A stretch of DNA of 64,000 nt from positions 3,200 to 67,199 of the forward strand of contig JBFMBU010000254.1 in assembly GCA_040755035.1 (NCBI GenBank), read 5' to 3'. Of the stretch, positions 24,250 through 33,749 are shown in pieces. The notes beneath the pieces were generated by a model. The model was not told the DNA's origin. It searched no databases and saw only the letters and a list, made by a program, of their open reading frames with translations. A program made the translations under genes and the position numbers. Numbering within the stretch: the first letter of the stretch is position 1; each line of letters opens with the position of its first letter. This DNA is from RBG-13-43-22 sp040755035. GTDB taxonomy: Bacteria; Desulfobacterota; RBG-13-43-22.

Positions 24250-24334
24250 TTAGGACGTTGTCCACCGAGTTCACTTTTTATTAATTAGCATGATTCCAAT
24301 ATATTTCCTGAAGTCAGTGGACAACATCCCTTAA
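24250..24334. repeat. Inverted-repeat element with GGACGTTGTCCA core
   Basis: TTAGGACGTTGTCCAC (24250-24265) faces GTGGACAACATCCCTTAA (24317-24334) across 51 bases; 9 bases pair perfectly and the flanks partly. The left arm matches the end motif of the broken RAYT (GGACGTTGTTCA at 722-733) at 11 of 12 positions, so this may be a REP-type passenger. It lies between convergent genes. Confidence 0.55.
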
Positions 24335-24450
24335 TCCGTCTTTAACCGCACTTTTTTCCCTTCTTTTTTTGTCTCATGATATGGCAGTTAGGACTGGGAC
24401 CATCTCCTCTTCCTCATCCCTCCTTTCTCGTGGAACTTCGGCTTCCGCAG

Positions 24451-26220
24451 TCACTCTCCATTTTTATTATACTGCAACTGGTAAAGCCGGTAATAAAACC
24501 CTTTTCTCAGCATCAACGTTTCATGGCTGCCGTCCTCCACCAGCCGTCCTTCATGCAAAACCAGGATCCTGCGGGCCTGGCGCAGGGTGAAGAGACGATG
24601 GGCGATAATCAGAGCGGTCCGGCCTTGGAGCAGCCGGGAAAGGGCCTCCTGGGCCAGGGTTTCGGTGTAGGTGTCCACCTGGGAGGTAGCCTCATCCAGG
24701 ACCAGGATGCGGGGATTGCGGACCATGACCCGGGCTAGGGCTACCAGTTGCTGTTCCCCGGCGGAGAGGGCGTTCATGGAGCGGAGCTCTTTTTTTTCCA
24801 GCACAGGACCTAAATGTACGGCATCAACTATTTTATCCCATTGGATGTCTGGATGGTAACCCTCTTGGAGCAATATGTTTTCCCGCAGGTCCCCGGAAAA
24901 GAGGACCGTTTCCTGCGGCACCAGTCCGATCAGAGAGCGGAGTTGTTTCTTGGGCAGGCCCCTGATATCCCGGCCGTCGATCAGGATCCTTCCCGCCTGG
25001 GGTGTATAAAAACCCTCGATCAGACGAATCAGAGTGCTTTTCCCCCCGCCGGTCATGCCCACAATGGCGGTCACCTCTCCGGCCGGGATGGTGAAGGAAA
25101 GATCCTTGATCACCGGGTTGCCCGGGGTGTAGGCAAAACGGACTTTTTCAAAACAAATTTCCCCTTTAAAAGAATCATCGGCTTCTCCGGCGGAAAAGGG
25201 GACGTCTTCCTCGGCCTTTTCATCCATGATCTCGAAGATTCGCTCCAGGGAGGCCATGGCCGACTGCATGACACTGTATTTTTCGGTCATTTCCCTCAAG
25301 GGCCGAAAGAACATCTGGATATAGGAGAGAAAGGCCACCAGAGACCCCAGGGTCAGGGTCTGTTGAAGCACCTGCCCCCCACCACGCCAGATCAGAAGGG
25401 CCACGGCCAGGGTGGAAATGAGCTCCATCAGGGGCATAAAAAGGGCAAAGACCCGGACCTGATAGAGACCGGCCTGAAAAGCCTGATGGTTTACCAGCCG
25501 GAAATCATCATTTCTTTTTTTCTCCCGCACCAGAATCTGGATCAGGGCCAGCCCGGAGAGGCTTTCCTGTAAGAAGGCGTTCAACTGGGCCACCCTCTGG
25601 CGCAGGTCTCGAAAGGCGTTCCGGGCCTTGCGGCTGAAGAAACGGGCAGCGATAAAAATCACCGGGATCAGGGTGAAGGTTACCAGAGCCAGTTTCGCAT
25701 TTAAATAAAACAGAACAGCCAGGATGCCCAGGGCCAGAAAGAGGTCTTTGAACAGAGTGGCCAGCAGGGATTTGACCATCTCATTCAGATTTTCAATATC
25801 ATTGGTGGCTCGTGTGGCCAACCGGCCAATGGAATGTTTTTGATAATAGTCCAGGGGCAGGGCAATAAGATGGGAAAAGAGCTTCAGACGCAGGGCATGC
25901 ATGACCCGTTGTCCCAGCTTTTCCAGGACCATGGCCTGAAAGTACTGGAGACCAAAATTGAGGGAAAGAACCAAAAACAGGACCAGGGCGATTGGCCGCA
26001 ATCCCTTCCAGTCCCCGGCCAGGATGTGCCGGTCGATGGCTGTTTTGACCAGATAGGGCGGAATCAGATCCAGCAGGGTCAAACCGATGGAAAGGGAAAC
26101 CCCGGCCAGCCAATGCCCCCGCCAGGGCCACAAAAAGGGAAAGAGCCTTTTCAACAGGCCGAAATCATAGGGACGTCCCAGACGGTCATCCTCAATATAG
26201 CCAAAATCACCCGGCGGCAT
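24451..26220 (-). CDS. ABC exporter half-transporter, subunit with catalytic Glu
   Basis: A 589-residue half-transporter: six membrane helices (about residues 30-310) followed by an ATPase domain. Walker A is GMTGGGKST, Walker B ends LVLDE with catalytic Glu510, and the H-loop is AHRL. Its signature is altered to LSAGEQQ instead of LSGGQ. The ATG directly abuts the stop of the partner gene upstream, so the two form a heterodimeric type-I exporter of the TM287/288 or BmrCD kind, exporting lipids, drugs or peptides. The aberrant signature lies opposite the partner's defective Walker B, so one of the two ATP sites is degenerate. Confidence 0.9.
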   Translation of the reverse strand: MPPGDFGYIEDDRLGRPYDFGLLKRLFPFLWPWRGHWLAGVSLSIGLTLLDLIPPYLVKTAIDRHILAGDWKGLRPIALVLFLVLSLNFGLQYFQAMVLEKLGQRVMHALRLKLFSHLIALPLDYYQKHSIGRLATRATNDIENLNEMVKSLLATLFKDLFLALGILAVLFYLNAKLALVTFTLIPVIFIAARFFSRKARNAFRDLRQRVAQLNAFLQESLSGLALIQILVREKKRNDDFRLVNHQAFQAGLYQVRVFALFMPLMELISTLAVALLIWRGGGQVLQQTLTLGSLVAFLSYIQMFFRPLREMTEKYSVMQSAMASLERIFEIMDEKAEEDVPFSAGEADDSFKGEICFEKVRFAYTPGNPVIKDLSFTIPAGEVTAIVGMTGGGKSTLIRLIEGFYTPQAGRILIDGRDIRGLPKKQLRSLIGLVPQETVLFSGDLRENILLQEGYHPDIQWDKIVDAVHLGPVLEKKELRSMNALSAGEQQLVALARVMVRNPRILVLDEATSQVDTYTETLAQEALSRLLQGRTALIIAHRLFTLRQARRILVLHEGRLVEDGSHETLMLRKGFYYRLYQLQYNKNGE

Positions 26221-27975
26221 TTAAAATTTCCCCTGTCGCAATTCCATTTCCAGCAACTGATAGCGGTACAGGCGGGCATAAGGACCGTCCCGGTCAAGTA
26301 GATGCTCATGTTCCCCCTGTTCTACCACCTTCCCGGATTCCAAAAAGAATATTTCATCCGCATCTTCCCAACCCACCAGACGATGGGTGATGAAAACCAG
26401 GGTCCGGTCCTTCTTGAATTCCTTCAAATTTTCACGGATCTGGAACTCGGTATTAAGGTCCACAGAGGAGAGCGTATTGTCCAAGATCAGCAGGGCCGGA
26501 TTAGCCAGTAGAGCCCGGGCCAGAGAAAGCCTTTGTTTCTGTCCTCCGGAGAGGAGAACACCCTTCTCCCCCACCACAGTGTCCAGGCCCTGTGGAAAGG
26601 TCCGTACTTCCTCCTCCAGGGCAGCGACTTTGAGCACCTCCCAGAGCTGCCCTTCTTCGGCCTCCGGCCGGACCAGAAGCAGATTGGCCCGGATGGTATC
26701 GGAAAAAAGGAAAGGTTCCTGGGGAACCAGGGAAACGGTCTTTCTCAGGTCACCCAGAGGGATTTGGCGGAGATCCTGGCCGTTAAGACAGATCTTCCCC
26801 CGAAAGGGGTCCAGAAGCCGGACCAGCAGGAGGGCCAGGGTGGTCTTACCTGACCCGGTTTTCCCGCTGATAATATAGAAGCGGCCCGGTTTCATGTCCA
26901 GGCTGATCCCTTCCAGGGCCTTTTTCTCCTCCCCGGGATAGGAAAAGGATAGGCTTTCCACCCGGAGTTCGGGCCTGGGCCAAGCGGGAGGCGCAATAAC
27001 TCCCGGGCGGTCGGCGATTTCCGGGGATTCGCTTAAAACCCGTTCAATCCTTGCCAGGGAAACCGCCCCCCTTTTGATCAGATTAAAGCCCCAGCCCAGG
27101 GCCGTCACCGGCCAGGTCAGGAGTTGAAGATAACTGATAAAGGCCACAAAGTCGCCGGTGGTGATCTCCTGATCCAGGACCTGTCTTCCGCCTACCCAGA
27201 GGACCACCACCAGACTGAGATTGGTCAATAAAACGGACATGGGGAAGAGGGTGCTGGTAACCCGGGCCAGAGCGATATTCTGATCCTGATAATCCTGACT
27301 CAACCGCGCCAATCCCGCCTCTTCCCGCGCCTCCAGGGTGTAGGCCTTGATCACCAGGATTCCGGCCAGGCTCTCCCGCACCTTTTCCATAATCAGGGCA
27401 AAAGTGCCCTGGACCTTTTCAAACCGTTGATGAAGCATCTTGCTCAACCGTTGGGTAAGAAAAGCGGCCAGGGGCATGGGCCAGAGGGAGATCAGGGTCA
27501 GTTGGGGATTGATATAGGCCATAAAAGCGATGGCCGCCGATCCCAGTACCAGGGCATCCAACAGGGAAACCAGTCCCATGCCCATGGCCATTCTGACCGC
27601 TTCCATGTCATTGGTGGCGTGGGCCATTAAATCGCCGATGGAGGTTCGCTGGTAATAGGATTGGGAAAGGCTCAGCAAATGGGCGAAGAGCCGGTTGCGC
27701 AGGGCTTCTTCGACCCTGCGGCCCTGGCCGAAAATCAACCGCCTCCAGAACATACGGAAAAGAAAGATCAGGGAAGCGGCAGCGATGATTCCCAGGACAT
27801 AAGGGATCAGGCGGCTGCCCGCCGCCGAACCGGAGGTCAGGGCGTCGATGGCGCCCTTAATGAAGCGGGGGATGGACAGTTGCAAAAAATCAACGGAAAA
27901 GAGAAATAGGATGCCGAAAAGCAAAGGGACCCATCCCTGGCGCAGGTAAGGGAAAAGGAGACGATAGGATTGCAT
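26221..27975 (-). CDS. ABC exporter half-transporter, subunit with degenerate ATP site
   Basis: A 584-residue half-transporter with six membrane helices and an ATPase domain: Walker A GKTGSGKTT, a canonical signature LSGGQKQRLSLARAL and H-loop THRL. The Walker B reads LLILDN: Asn500 replaces the catalytic Glu. Heterodimeric exporters usually have Asp there; Asn is less common and should abolish hydrolysis at this site. The partner carrying a proper Glu but a weak signature follows immediately. The pair therefore fits one active and one regulatory ATP site. The substrate cannot be told from sequence. Confidence 0.9.
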   Translation of the reverse strand: MQSYRLLFPYLRQGWVPLLFGILFLFSVDFLQLSIPRFIKGAIDALTSGSAAGSRLIPYVLGIIAAASLIFLFRMFWRRLIFGQGRRVEEALRNRLFAHLLSLSQSYYQRTSIGDLMAHATNDMEAVRMAMGMGLVSLLDALVLGSAAIAFMAYINPQLTLISLWPMPLAAFLTQRLSKMLHQRFEKVQGTFALIMEKVRESLAGILVIKAYTLEAREEAGLARLSQDYQDQNIALARVTSTLFPMSVLLTNLSLVVVLWVGGRQVLDQEITTGDFVAFISYLQLLTWPVTALGWGFNLIKRGAVSLARIERVLSESPEIADRPGVIAPPAWPRPELRVESLSFSYPGEEKKALEGISLDMKPGRFYIISGKTGSGKTTLALLLVRLLDPFRGKICLNGQDLRQIPLGDLRKTVSLVPQEPFLFSDTIRANLLLVRPEAEEGQLWEVLKVAALEEEVRTFPQGLDTVVGEKGVLLSGGQKQRLSLARALLANPALLILDNTLSSVDLNTEFQIRENLKEFKKDRTLVFITHRLVGWEDADEIFFLESGKVVEQGEHEHLLDRDGPYARLYRYQLLEMELRQGKF

Positions 27976-28142
27976 AGAAAGGCCAAAGGTTATGTGTGTG
28001 AGACCATGAAAAAGTTACAGACTATATGGGGAAAAGCGGCCCGTCAATGAAAAAATATTTCCCGGTTTTGTTTAGATACTTACTCGAAAAGTCTGATGAT
28101 TTGTCTCTCACTTTCGAGACCCACCATTTCAGATAGATTTGG

Positions 28143-29252
28143 TTAAATTTTTGGCTGAAAGGGCCGGTCATACCCGGTCATTTCCACATAACCCTTTCCT
28201 TCCACTGACCGCCCCCGATGAATCCCTTTTACTTCCACCGCCCCCTCCCAATAGGTAACGCCGGTGCTCTTGGAGGTTACCAGCTCCTGGTCATTGATTA
28301 AGGGGGTTAGTTCCAGCTTCAAATCATTTTCCGGCAGTAAAATCTCCCAGGCCGCCGGATAAACCGCCCCGGTTCGAGGGCTCTTCCAGGATTTCAAGGT
28401 CCGGATTTTAATCCTCTCGACCGGGAGATGCCTGCTTTTTCCCCCAGCTAACATCAGAGTCCCGCTGGAGCGGGGATCCACCTGACCCTGCACTTGCCGA
28501 AGCTGGTAGAGCATCAAATCCGTTCCATCGTTCAACTGGATGGAGAACCAGTCCCAGCCGACCTGATTTTCGGCCAGCTGGTTGCTGCCGAACTCGTGGT
28601 CCATCCAACTCAATCCCTGGACCGGTATCCTTTTTCCTTTCCGTGTTAAATACCCTTCAGTTTTCATCCGGGTCAGGGAATAATAGTGTGAGGCCTGACC
28701 TGGTTTCGGTCCCTTCTGGCTGACCCCGTCAAGACCGTGGACCAAAGGGGGACGAACCGGAATCAGAGTCAGGGCCAGGGCCAGATCCCGGTCCCCGGCC
28801 TGAAGTCGATGGTTCGTCCCTTCCTCGTCTACCTGCCAGCTTTCCAGCCAAACCCGATAGCGTCTGCCTTCGGCCCCTGCCAATCCCAGACTGCCCCTGG
28901 AAATTTTTTCTTTGAACTGAAAAATCCGACCCTCGACCTCGGTAACGGCCAGATGGGCCAGATACACCTCCCGCAGCTCCCAGCGGGACCCCTTGAGGGG
29001 TAATGATCCGGGAATCAAACCGACCCGAAAAAAAGTCAACTGGTAACCGAATCGTTCCCCGGCGGGACCGGTAAGATGACCGTTGTAGTACCACCATTCG
29101 GTCCTGAAATCCTTGTGTGCCCGGTGATCTCGGGGGAATTCGAATTTCCATCCCGGCAGAGCGGATTTAAAGGAAGGGGAATCAGGGGCAGCCAGGCTGA
29201 TCCCGGCCAGAAGAGATAGGAAAAAAAGGAAAAAGAATAGAGAAAAAGACAC
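28143..29252 (-). CDS. AttH/CrtC-like lipocalin-domain protein, exported
   Basis: About 369 residues. After a signal peptide (FSLFFFLFFLSLLAG) the mature part matches the CrtC/AttH family: WKFEFPRDHRAHKDFRTEWW with YYNGHL, then GYQLTFFRVG, GLSWMDHEFGSNQL and WDWFSIQLNDGTDLMLY. The duplicated lipocalin fold binds or modifies hydrophobic ligands; CrtC relatives hydrate carotenoids. It follows an FtsX-type permease and a LolD-like ATPase, the AttEFGH arrangement. The open frame extends to 29414, but that stretch is repeat-like and low in coding character; I placed the start at a GTG just before the signal peptide, without a visible ribosome site, so the true start is uncertain. Confidence 0.75.
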   Translation of the reverse strand: MSFSLFFFLFFLSLLAGISLAAPDSPSFKSALPGWKFEFPRDHRAHKDFRTEWWYYNGHLTGPAGERFGYQLTFFRVGLIPGSLPLKGSRWELREVYLAHLAVTEVEGRIFQFKEKISRGSLGLAGAEGRRYRVWLESWQVDEEGTNHRLQAGDRDLALALTLIPVRPPLVHGLDGVSQKGPKPGQASHYYSLTRMKTEGYLTRKGKRIPVQGLSWMDHEFGSNQLAENQVGWDWFSIQLNDGTDLMLYQLRQVQGQVDPRSSGTLMLAGGKSRHLPVERIKIRTLKSWKSPRTGAVYPAAWEILLPENDLKLELTPLINDQELVTSKSTGVTYWEGAVEVKGIHRGRSVEGKGYVEMTGYDRPFQPKI

Positions 29253-29262
29253 GGGGAAGCGG
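29245..29262. repeat. Dispersed AAAGACACGGGGAAGCGG repeat
   Basis: An 18-base string found inverted at 61980-61997. Neighbouring bases (GGAGAAACGGTGACGCGAAG) continue the same G/A-rich theme. Confidence 0.6.
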
Positions 29263-29470
29263 AGAAACGGTGACGCGAAGACACGGAGAAATGCTTTTTT
29301 ATGGCTCTTAAAGTTTTTTTCGCCCCTTCTCCCCTTCTCGCTCTCTCCCCAATCCTTGGTACTTTCTCTCCCTCCCACTTTACCGCTCATCTCCGTTTCC
29401 CCGCTTCTCCCCATCCCGTCGCCCTCTCGCCCCCTCTCCGCTTCCTGTTTTTTTTAATTCCCCAATCCGC

Positions 29471-29503
29471 AATCCGAAATCCGCAATCCGCAATCCGAAA
29501 TCA
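29471..29503. repeat. Short tandem AATCCGCAATCCGAA repeats
   Basis: About five copies of a 7-base unit (CAATCCG or AAATCCG) between the permease and the AttH-like gene. Simple-sequence array, no further function visible. Confidence 0.6.
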
Positions 29504-29506
29504 AGA

Positions 29507-32080
29507 TCATTCCTCTCTGATCATCTCCTGGGCGCTTTTTCGGACAGCCATGCGGGAGGGAATCCAACCGGAGAAAAAGGACCCCAGGACAATGATTCCC
29601 AGGGTTTGAAGGTATATCGTCCCTGACCAGTGAAAGGGAATGGTCCAGCCGAAGGATTGTTTATTAATGACAAAAATCAAAATAAGCGACAGGAGCGTCC
29701 CGGACGCCGCTCCCCAGATCAGGCTGAAAATCCCCATCAGGGTGGTTTCGGTGAGGATCATTCTCCGGACCTGTCCGCTTGCGGCTCCCACCGCTTTAAG
29801 TATACCCAGTTCCCTTTCCCGGAACAGTACGGAAATGGCGCTGGAATGGAGGATCCCCAGGAAGGCCATTAAGACGGCAATGGCCTCCAGAATATAGGTG
29901 ATGTGAAAGGTCTGGTCAAAAATTTTCAGGATCTGGTCCCGCAGTTCCCGATTGGATATGATGACCAGGGTCGAACGATCGGCGAATCTTTTCAAAATCG
30001 ATTCCCGCACCGGGTTGATTTTTGAAGGGTCCTTAAGGTAGAGCCTTAGACCGTTGATCCGGGGATCCTGCCAGTAGCGGAGAAAAAGAGTACGGTCCAT
30101 CCAGACCGCCCCTCCTTCGGTCCGGTAATCATAGAAAACACCGGCCACCGAAAAGCTATGGGGCCCCCCGGCGGTCATCATCTCCAGCCGGTCACCGGGT
30201 TTCAGATGCAGTTGTCCGGCCAGGATTTCAGAAACCAGGATTCCTTCAGCGTTCAAAGCCTGATTAAAGATATCCTCCCCTTTCCCCTGGGTAAAGGAAA
30301 GTCCGCCATACCGCTGAATGACCGCCAGGTCTCCTGACCAGATGCGCAGGGAATAACCCCGCAGGTCCGTGCTGACTCCCCGGTAGGCATAGACATGGGC
30401 CAGTTCTTTCATGCTTTTTATTTCCTCCACCACCCGGGGATCCATAAACTGGGAAAAGCCCTGGTTGGAAGGAAAAATGGGACCGACAAAGAGGTCTCCG
30501 CTCACCGATCGGCTGATCCAGTTATCCACTCCCTGGCGGAAACTGCGGATCATCAATCCGATGCTGATCAACATGGCCACGGCAATCATCAGGGCAGCCA
30601 TGGAAACGGCCATACGGCCGGCATAGCGGTTGACATAGTTCCCACCCAGCCAGGCGGAGATGAAACCCTTTTTCCTCTTCAGGCGGGAAATAAAAAGGCG
30701 GTTGATCCCCCAGCGGATCCCACCGGGGAGCAGCAGGGAAAAACCCAGGGTCAGGGTCAGGGTGGAGGCGAATCCTCCCACCGGCCAATGGTCCCAGGGC
30801 GGAAGCCAGGTCAGGGGGAGGGAAACGAGCAGCAACCCCAGCCCTCCCAGGGTCAGCTTCCAGTTCCGGGATTTTACGGGTCCGATCAATCCGGTTTTTT
30901 GATAAAGGACTTCCCGGGGCTCGAGCCTGGAGGCCTGTCTGGCCGGAAGATAGGCCGAGATCATGGAAGCGGCGATGGAAAGCAGGAGAAAAAGCAAGGT
31001 CTCGCTCGGGGAAAAGGGAATATCCGCCACTCCGACCATGGCATACAAATCGTTAATGGTCCTGGAAACGGTTTCCAGCAGAAATCCGGCCAGAACCCAG
31101 CCACCCAAGATCCCCAGCAAACCGCCGATCAAACCGTACCCGGCTGCCTCCCAAAGGATCAGACGCAGGATCTGTCCCGGAAGCATTCCCAGCGACCTTA
31201 GAACACCCAGGTCCTTACGCCGCCGGGCAACAGATAATGAGGCCGTATTGTAAATGAGATACATACCCACCAGAACGGCGATAAAACTTAAAGCGGTCAG
31301 GTTCAGTTGATAGGAACGGATCATCCGCTCTGTCCCCTGTTCCCTTCCGCCTGCTGGAATCCATCGCACACCCGGGGGAAGAATGGCCTTTAACTCCTGC
31401 AAGCGGATATCCTCCTCGCCGCCCTCCCGCAGAATCAAGTCGATGCGGTCCAAACCCCCTCTTTTCCCGAACACCTCCTGAGCCTGGGCGATATCCATCA
31501 GGCCCATTTGTCCACCGAAAACCTGAGTGGTCCCTCGGCCGTCCAAAAGAACCGCAACCGTGAGCTTCTGATAACGTCCGTTAACTAAAACAGAAAAGGA
31601 GTCTCCTTTCTTCAACCCCACTTGGGCGGCGAATTCACGGGGAAGGGCGACGGCCCGCGGGGTAAGCAGCAGGGCAAGAAGGTCCGCTTCCGTAAGGGAG
31701 GAAAGGGCCCCGGAATATCGGCCGAATTCTCTTTCGGAAAAGTAATCGAGCCCTATGATCAGGATGGCCTGATTAGGGGGGCGGTGCAGGGTGGAAGAAA
31801 ATTCTACTACCGGTGCGGCGGCTTGAACTTCCGGGTGTTTTTTTATTTGGGGGAAAAGGTCTTCCTCGATCTCTTTTCCTTCCCGGACCAACTGCCATTC
31901 GGCCTTCCCGGATACGGCCTGAACCGTTTTTTTAAAGGACTTTAAAGAAGCCCCCACCGTCAAATGAATACTGACGAAAACTGTGACCCCCAGGGCCAAA
32001 CCGAAGAGGGTCAGTAGGGATTGACGCCAGGACTGGAGATAGCGTCGCAGGATAAAGAGCCGATAAACCTTAATGATCAT
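29507..32080 (-). CDS. ABC transporter permease, double FtsX/MacB type (AttFG-like)
   Basis: An 857-residue membrane protein with one N-terminal helix, a large periplasmic MacB-like domain, then three helices, a repeat of the same (one helix, periplasmic domain from about 510-680, three helices) at the C-terminus. FtsX signatures include RRRKDLGVLRSLGMLPGQ and RERELGILKAVGAASGQVR. Such double permeases work with a LolD-type ATPase (11-base overlap with the gene upstream) to move lipids or lipoproteins, or for mechanotransmission, rather than classic import. With the AttH-like lipocalin downstream it suggests handling of a hydrophobic molecule at the outer face of the inner membrane. Confidence 0.88.
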   Translation of the reverse strand: MIIKVYRLFILRRYLQSWRQSLLTLFGLALGVTVFVSIHLTVGASLKSFKKTVQAVSGKAEWQLVREGKEIEEDLFPQIKKHPEVQAAAPVVEFSSTLHRPPNQAILIIGLDYFSEREFGRYSGALSSLTEADLLALLLTPRAVALPREFAAQVGLKKGDSFSVLVNGRYQKLTVAVLLDGRGTTQVFGGQMGLMDIAQAQEVFGKRGGLDRIDLILREGGEEDIRLQELKAILPPGVRWIPAGGREQGTERMIRSYQLNLTALSFIAVLVGMYLIYNTASLSVARRRKDLGVLRSLGMLPGQILRLILWEAAGYGLIGGLLGILGGWVLAGFLLETVSRTINDLYAMVGVADIPFSPSETLLFLLLSIAASMISAYLPARQASRLEPREVLYQKTGLIGPVKSRNWKLTLGGLGLLLVSLPLTWLPPWDHWPVGGFASTLTLTLGFSLLLPGGIRWGINRLFISRLKRKKGFISAWLGGNYVNRYAGRMAVSMAALMIAVAMLISIGLMIRSFRQGVDNWISRSVSGDLFVGPIFPSNQGFSQFMDPRVVEEIKSMKELAHVYAYRGVSTDLRGYSLRIWSGDLAVIQRYGGLSFTQGKGEDIFNQALNAEGILVSEILAGQLHLKPGDRLEMMTAGGPHSFSVAGVFYDYRTEGGAVWMDRTLFLRYWQDPRINGLRLYLKDPSKINPVRESILKRFADRSTLVIISNRELRDQILKIFDQTFHITYILEAIAVLMAFLGILHSSAISVLFRERELGILKAVGAASGQVRRMILTETTLMGIFSLIWGAASGTLLSLILIFVINKQSFGWTIPFHWSGTIYLQTLGIIVLGSFFSGWIPSRMAVRKSAQEMIREE

Positions 32081-32747
32081 CCAGGATTTTCCCGTCCCTC
32101 AAATGAATAACCCGATGGGCCAGGACATCCGCCTCCCGGGAATGAGTGGCAATAATGATCGTCTGTCCTTTTCCCTGGTTTAAAGCGGCCAGAATCGACA
32201 AGACCTGTGCCCCGGTATGGGAATCGAGATTGCCGGTAGGCTCATCGGCCAGAATCACCCTGGGGGAGTTGATCAGGGCCCGGGCAATGGCTACCCGCTG
32301 TTGTTCCCCCCCGGACAATTCATGGGCGCGGTGTTTTCGGCGATGGGTCATTTCGGTTTGGACCAAAAGCGCCTCCACCAGACCGGCCGTTTCCTGATCA
32401 TCAAAACCATCCAGCCAGCGGGGTAAAGCAATATTTTCTTCTACGGTCAACATGGGAATCAGGTTAAAGGACTGGAAGATGGTCCCCACCTGACGGCGGC
32501 GGAAAAGGGTCCGCTCTTTTTCCGAAAGGAGAGTGATCTCCCGGCCGTCCACCCGGATTTCCCCGGAGGAAGGCCGGTCCAGGGCCCCGATCATGTTCAA
32601 GAGGGTCGTTTTCCCGCATCCGCTTTTCCCGGAGAGCACCACCATTTCCCCCTGAGCAACAGCGAGATCAATTCCCTGAAGCGCCCGCACTTCCCCGGCT
32701 TCGCTGGGATAGGATTTTGAGATGTTGCGGAGTTCGATGAGGGGCAT
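32070..32747 (-). CDS. ABC transporter ATP-binding protein, LolD/MacB type
   Basis: A 225-residue ATPase. Walker A is LSGKSGCGKTTLLNMI, the signature LSGGEQQRVAIARAL, Walker B VILADEPTGNLD and the H-loop THSREAD. The F-x-x-x-N-L-I-P-M-L-T stretch after the Q-loop is typical of the LolD/MacB/FtsE group that pairs with FtsX-type permeases. It overlaps the permease start by 11 bases and begins right after the stop of the PP-loop gene, so all are likely one transcript. ATP hydrolysis drives the permease at 29507-32080. Confidence 0.92.
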   Translation of the reverse strand: MPLIELRNISKSYPSEAGEVRALQGIDLAVAQGEMVVLSGKSGCGKTTLLNMIGALDRPSSGEIRVDGREITLLSEKERTLFRRRQVGTIFQSFNLIPMLTVEENIALPRWLDGFDDQETAGLVEALLVQTEMTHRRKHRAHELSGGEQQRVAIARALINSPRVILADEPTGNLDSHTGAQVLSILAALNQGKGQTIIIATHSREADVLAHRVIHLRDGKILDDH

Positions 32748-33734
32748 TTATATCATCCACTCCCTGAAATGATCCTTCATCTCCTTGACTGCCATAATGA
32801 TCCACCTCCGTTCCCCTTGTCCCATTTGCACAGGAAGAGGCTGTTCCCCAGGGGCATCGCTGTAAGCCAGACAAAGTCGGGCCATCATTTGCCAATCTTC
32901 TTCCTGGCAGATCCGGCCGAGAGCGAGAACAAGCGGACCGGGGTAGGTTAGGGTTCGGGCCCAACCGTCCTCAGGGCTGATAACGGTTTCAATGAGTTCA
33001 TTTTCTTTTTGGTTTCTACCCACCACTATCTTGAGGGCAGAACCCGAACGGAAATGACGGCCCGTCTTAAGCAGCTCCACCTCCCGCAGGGGCGGGTCCG
33101 GGCAGTGAGAAAACAGTTCCTTCAAGCGCCTGGAAAAAACGGGATCCGTCAAAAGGCAGCCCCCGGCCGGGGCCGGGTAATCCCGGATCCCGTATCGCTC
33201 AGCCAGGGCCATCTGTCGTTTACGGGACCTTCCTTGAATGTCCAATAAACGGGATCGATCCACCAGGCCTTCTTTTTCGGGCCCGGTCTCCGGCAGCAAC
33301 AGGGCGCTCAAAGGACGGAGGACCCGATCCACCAGGCCGGATGCCTTTTCCACGGCCCGCAACGAGGGCCTGGTTTGAGAAAAAGGCCTTTGCCCCAGCA
33401 CTTCTCCGCTAAAGATAAAATCCACCCCCTCCTTTTCCTTCATTTCTCCGGCCTTGCGGACCATGAGGGCGTGACAATCGATACAGGGATTCATTCCCTT
33501 GCCGTATCCGTATCTGGGGGCTTTAAGCATTCTCCAGTGCTCTTCCGTGATATCCAGGATCTCCAGGGGGATTCCCAATTGATCAGCGGCCTGGATGGCT
33601 TTTTCCGGACCGAAAAAGGGCGTGCGGAAAGAAATTCCCAGGACCTGGATCCCTTGATCTAAAAGCAATCGGGCGGCCAAGATGCTGTCCAGACCGCCCG
33701 AAAGCAAACCTGCTGCTTTAATGGTTCGACTCAT
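32748..33734 (-). CDS. PP-loop ATPase, tRNA thiolation enzyme-like
   Basis: A 328-residue protein. The N-terminal PP-loop is AGLLSGGLDSILA, and NPCIDCHALM (about residue 80) plus GGCLLTDP (about 190) supply Cys residues in positions similar to those of MnmA- and ThiI-type thiouridylases. The sequence FIFSGEVLGQRPFSQ is typical of this anaerobe family, often annotated as a tRNA 4-/2-thiouridine synthase-like protein. It would activate a nucleobase by adenylation and insert sulfur; the exact substrate is unproven. The C-terminal 130 residues have no recognised RNA-binding domain. It is first in the transcript that continues into the LolD/FtsX/AttH genes. Confidence 0.7.
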   Translation of the reverse strand: MSRTIKAAGLLSGGLDSILAARLLLDQGIQVLGISFRTPFFGPEKAIQAADQLGIPLEILDITEEHWRMLKAPRYGYGKGMNPCIDCHALMVRKAGEMKEKEGVDFIFSGEVLGQRPFSQTRPSLRAVEKASGLVDRVLRPLSALLLPETGPEKEGLVDRSRLLDIQGRSRKRQMALAERYGIRDYPAPAGGCLLTDPVFSRRLKELFSHCPDPPLREVELLKTGRHFRSGSALKIVVGRNQKENELIETVISPEDGWARTLTYPGPLVLALGRICQEEDWQMMARLCLAYSDAPGEQPLPVQMGQGERRWIIMAVKEMKDHFREWMI

Positions 33735-33749
33735 TATTGCCTTTTAAAA

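Noticed and set aside
29253..29414. N-terminal 54 residues of the AttH-like protein
   Set aside because: The segment is encoded by a dispersed G/A-rich repeat and would place the signal peptide internally.
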